A DNA stretch of 64,000 bases from Trematomus loennbergii (lineage: Eukaryota > Chordata > Actinopteri > Perciformes > Nototheniidae). Below the pieces are notes generated by a model. It ran no database searches, was not told where the DNA came from, and worked only from the letters and a program-made list of their open reading frames with translations. The DNA lies in assembly GCA_012861695.1 (NCBI GenBank), contig JAAOOA010000086.1:1667001-1731000 (forward strand), written 5' to 3'. The position numbers and the translations under genes were made by a program. This document shows positions 61,801 to 64,000 of this stretch, piece after piece. The first letter of the stretch is position 1. Each line of letters starts with the position of its first letter.

Positions 61801-62607
61801 ATAGCGTCGCAAATGTTTATCACTGAGTGTTGAGGTGGGCACCCCCAGATTCTGTGTCTCCAGGCGATGCTAATCGATGGGTTGGCTGTGCATCTAGGAT
61901 AAGTAATAAGGGAGTTATGAGTGAGTTTCGGTGCAGTGATAGGTTAGCATTTTTCGCTCGTGGCTAATTCAGAGGCTGAGTGCTAGCATTGTGTGGGTTT
62001 CTTTGGATTTTTTTTTTTATAAAGATCAGTTAGCTGAGTTTCTTCCCGTTACATGGATATAAAACATTCATAGTTTATTAAATATTAAGATTCCTTAGAC
62101 GTTGTTTCCTGCAAATGACGCGTTTATCCGCCCGGTACCGGGGGGGCGGTGCGTAACAGGTTAAGACACCTGCTGGCCCACACTGGGAGGCCATGGAGAG
62201 CAATGTGATTAGCTGCAGACCAACAACATGATTCCTTCCGATTTAAAACAACCAATATTAACCACTAAGGTTTGAGGGAGATTAAAAGTGAATCTTACTT
62301 GTTGAGCCAGATGACAGCGTTCAGGTCCAGGTGGTTGGTGGGCTCGTCCAGCATCAGTAGGGTGGGCTCCATGAACAGGGCTCTGTGGGAACACATGTGA
62401 ACAGTGAGTGAAACAGAACTTCTGATCACTTCCATCCATGACTTTAGTGAGGCTGTACCTGGCCAGGGAGACTCTCATCCTCCAGCCTCCGGAGAACCTC
62501 TTGGTGGGTCTGTTCTGCATCTCGGTGGTGAAGGACAGACCGGCCAGGATTCTGCGGGCCTTGGGCTCCGCTGCTGCAGCTCCGATGGCCCTCAGCTCTT
62601 CATAGAC
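49880..62607 (-). CDS. abcf1: ATP-binding cassette F1 (ABC50), 3' part; two frame breaks
   Basis: ABCF1 is a soluble ATPase with two ABC domains that binds eIF2 and ribosomes and helps translation initiation. The upstream exons lie beyond the window. Exons here (transcription order): 62459-62607, 62299-62382, 59759-59883, 56140-56251, 55195-55369, 54541-54612, 53845-53915, 53735-53767, 51525-51693, 51377-51441, 51219-51289 and 49880-50046. They cover the first-domain signature ([13 protein letters not shown]), its Walker B/D loop ([12 protein letters not shown]) and switch ([12 protein letters not shown]), a Lys-rich linker, then the second domain: Walker [10 protein letters not shown], signature KLSGGQKARV, Walker B VLILDEP, switch [10 protein letters not shown]. 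The protein ends KVNP. Two exons are out of frame: 56140-56251 lacks one G (KAG|GKS, near 56158-56163), and 51219-51289 lacks two bases right after DEP, near 51276-51284, which would bring an early stop. All other residues and splice sites are conserved. Confidence 0.94.
50053..51218. other. Last abcf1 intron, no other gene seen
   Basis: AT-rich, with a short GATA repeat at 51119-51136. Nothing coding recognised. Confidence 0.5.
51980..52285 (-). mobile_element. Truncated copy of the 'AGGTCCCATG' TTAA element
   Basis: It starts at TTAA (51976-51979) with AGGTCCCATGTCATGC and follows, reversed, the right part of 8487-9286 before jumping to its left part; the far terminus is missing. In an abcf1 intron. 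Confidence 0.75.
53570..53609. repeat. Perfect 19-bp inverted repeat with 2-base loop
   Basis: CTTTTATATTGTGATAGAT, then GT, then the exact reverse complement. In an abcf1 intron. Confidence 0.9.
54180..54475 (+). repeat. Degenerate tandem repeats (ATTACACC-type, 33-bp unit)
   Basis: Units of about 33 bp containing ATGTTATTAGAACCATATTT occur three times (54317-54410), within a longer region of loose TTACACC repeats, in an abcf1 intron. Confidence 0.75.
55495..56010. mobile_element. Fold-back element
   Basis: The left part GAACCCGGAAATGTTGAGTA ... GTAGGGTCCCCAGCACATAG is mirrored by CTATGTGCTGGGGACCCTAC ... CTCAACATTTCTGGGTTC on the right, giving long arms. A single-arm copy lies at 47262. 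In an abcf1 intron. Confidence 0.7.
56291..56410 (+). repeat. V-SINE/HE1-like SINE 3' part
   Basis: TAAGTCGCTTTGGATAAAAG followed by CGTCTAACAAATGA and ATGTA repeats is the conserved 3' region of a widespread fish SINE family. The pol III head is not recognised. Confidence 0.75.
56871..57855. mobile_element. Inverted-repeat transposon (985 bp) inside the Tc1 copy
   Basis: Ends GCCTCGTCTCAATACCCCTC and GAGGGGTATTGGGATGAGGC are an inverted repeat with one mismatch. No transposase. Confidence 0.8.
57860..58896 (-). mobile_element. Inverted-repeat transposon, family copy B of 19267-20085
   Basis: Ends GGCTGCTTCTCAGGTCG and CGACCTGAGATGCAGCC. The interior matches copy A in reverse orientation over most of its length. 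It is longer than A by about 0.2 kb, mostly within 58210-58440. Confidence 0.8.
59071..59600 (+). mobile_element. Copy of the 'AGGTCCCATG' TTAA element, right end unclear
   Basis: It starts after TTAA (59067-59070) and follows the left part of 8487-9286 to about 59290, then diverges. The right terminus is not recognisable before Tc1 sequence resumes at about 59640. Confidence 0.7.
60764..60970 (+). repeat. Second copy of the 'GGGTATATGCAGGAATCC' repeat, interrupted
   Basis: It matches 39806-40010 and stops at TTAA (60971), where the next element begins. Confidence 0.7.
60975..62160. mobile_element. piggyBac-like non-autonomous element (1186 bp)
   Basis: Ends CCTGTTAAGCACC and GGTGCGTAACAGG (one mismatch) are flanked by TTAA at 60971-60974 and 62161-62164. 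CC.. termini with TTAA fit piggyBac. A 129-codon frame on the minus strand inside it is not similar to a transposase that I recognise. Confidence 0.8.
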
Positions 62608-62880
62608 CTGCAGAGGAGAGCAGAGAAACCAGAGGGTTGCAGTCGCAAGAGTCTTTTGTCCCCAGGAAGATTTCTAACTGAGGGTATGAGCGGGAAGTAC
62701 CTCAGTGTCAGCCATGATTAGAGCGGTTAGAGTTCTTGTTGGGAAAATACTGAATGTACTCTTCTAATATTAGAGTAGCATATGATAACAAAGGCCCTAC
62801 GTAGCTGTGTATGTAACAGGATGTATGATTACCTAGAAGAGCGTCAGGACACCCTGTTTTAGGCATATGATAGCTATGTG

Positions 62881-63570
62881 CAGTGGCGTATCTATTGACG
62901 GTGCAGCCCCAATGGCATTGACCGGTTCACACAGTCTTCAAATTAACCAAGCAACCTAAATTAATTTGTAATTTGTCTGTCCAATGACCTTGTTCCCTTT
63001 CATGTCATGTGATACCTTGCGTGACAAGCGAACCGTTTAATCAACCTGTACTGTGCTATAGCTAGCAGCAGCAAGTTTGGTAGCATTATAAAAAATCTAA
63101 TAGCTTGCATTTATAATGTATAGCAAACCAAAGCACGAGAGCAGCGCTCAAAAGAGAAAGAACAAGAGAGAACAAGGAGATGTAACAGCTAAACTGACAA
63201 AGTTAGACAGTTTTTTTTGTCATACATCGTCCTTGAAATCGAGCGCCAACGTTCTCAATGTTGACGTGCAGCGGCAGCCGGAGGCTAACGATAGCTCACC
63301 TGCCTCACCACCATCATTGCCATCTAGCTCCACAAGTGAAGCTGTATCCATGGCCGTGGCTGTGCAACCTTCTTCTCCAGCCAGCCAGGAGGAGAGGCTG
63401 GATTTAGCTGTGCCTGGCGGTGGTCCAACAGTTCCCCCAAGGGCCCCAACCGATAGGGGACTCTATGGCGCTATTGAGCCCCCGACGCCAAGATCAAAAG
63501 CTATATTATAGCAACCGGTCCATGTAGGCCTACCGGCCCATTCCCCAGAGACAGACATCAAGGAATCCTC
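62881..63570 (+). pseudogene. hAT transposase 5' fragment
   Basis: The left end CAGTGGCGTATCTATTGACG resembles the outer hAT end at 2409 (CAGTGGCGT). From 63116 a 131-codon frame begins MYSKPKHESSAQKRKNKREQ, the basic leader of fish TTF-type/ZMYM-like hAT transposases, then a Ser/Pro-rich stretch and PTDRGLYGAIEPPTP. It ends at a stop at 63509, before the zinc finger and catalytic core. A dead copy in an abcf1 intron. Confidence 0.65.
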
Positions 63571-63573
63571 TTC

Positions 63574-64000
63574 TAATGGCGCGTTTCCACTACACGGCCT
63601 CGCTCGGCCCCGCTCGGTATGGCTGGGCCTCGTTAGGACTGGCTCACTTTATGGCGCATTTCCATTACAGTTTAGGAACTGGGGTAGTATCTATAGTAAC
63701 GCAGTGTAGGCGGAGCCGTGACGTCATCTTCAATGAGAACCCCAGAAAAACAACACAGCCGTTAGCTGTTAGCACTCACAGCTCACAGCTCCTCATATCT
63801 GTTCAGAAACTAGACAAAAGTTAAACAAGTACAAACCACAGACTGTCTGTGTCATGGCGAGTACAGTCGCTGGTTTATTTATGTCTGTATAGGCCGTTGT
63901 TGTGAGTGTGGACGGTCGGAGCATATATTGAGTTAGCTTAGCCAATCTCCATTTAGAAAACACACATTTTAAAAGGTTTTTCGCCTGCCGTCTGTCTGCA
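63574..64000 (+). mobile_element. Inverted-repeat element left part (GGCGCGTTTCCACTACAC type)
   Basis: GGCGCGTTTCCACTACACGG, then GGCGCATTTCCATTACAGTT at 63654, is typical of a common fish MITE. It continues past the window. Confidence 0.45.

Overview
The window looks like nuclear DNA from a ray-finned (teleost) fish. The genes have many short exons with GT..AG introns and vertebrate-specific proteins. The spacers are full of fish-type repeats: hAT, Tc1 and TTAA-flanked DNA transposons, V-SINE-like tails, L2-like LINE ends and very long (GT)n tracts. There is no sign of bacterial, viral or organellar DNA.

Layout. Positions 1-9.6 kb are intergenic and repeat-rich: the edge of a 147-bp satellite, a second satellite split by one hAT element nested in another, and further DNA transposons. 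Five protein genes follow: tspan13 (+, 9802-20506, six coding exons), agr2 (-, 23318-24956, seven coding exons), ppp1r10/PNUTS (-, 33079-40733, 17 coding exons, with a non-coding first exon near 44.2 kb), mrps18b (+, 44817-49631, seven exons), and the 3' two thirds of abcf1 (-, 49880-62607; its 5' exons lie beyond the right edge). The right end (62.9-64.0 kb) holds a hAT transposase fragment and another inverted-repeat element, both in an abcf1 intron.

Relations. tspan13 and agr2 are neighbours in many vertebrates. The trio ppp1r10-mrps18b-abcf1 is the order found in the human MHC class I region. ppp1r10 and mrps18b are divergent and share a roughly 0.5 kb promoter with CRE-like half sites. 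mrps18b and abcf1 converge, with stop codons 248 bp apart. The genes do not form one pathway: a tetraspanin, an ER disulfide isomerase, a PP1 targeting subunit, a mitoribosomal protein and a translation ABCF ATPase.

Main cautions. agr2 and mrps18b read cleanly, but tspan13, ppp1r10 and abcf1 carry small frame-breaking indels, many at G/C homopolymers, while all other motifs and nearly all splice sites are intact. I read these as consensus errors in a long-read assembly rather than gene death, but they would break an automatic annotation. I found no operon, CRISPR array or new multi-gene system. The least explained signal is a non-repetitive stretch in ppp1r10 intron 1 (42.85-43.5 kb) with a consensus TATA box, a 49-codon ORF and three copies of the same stem-loop.
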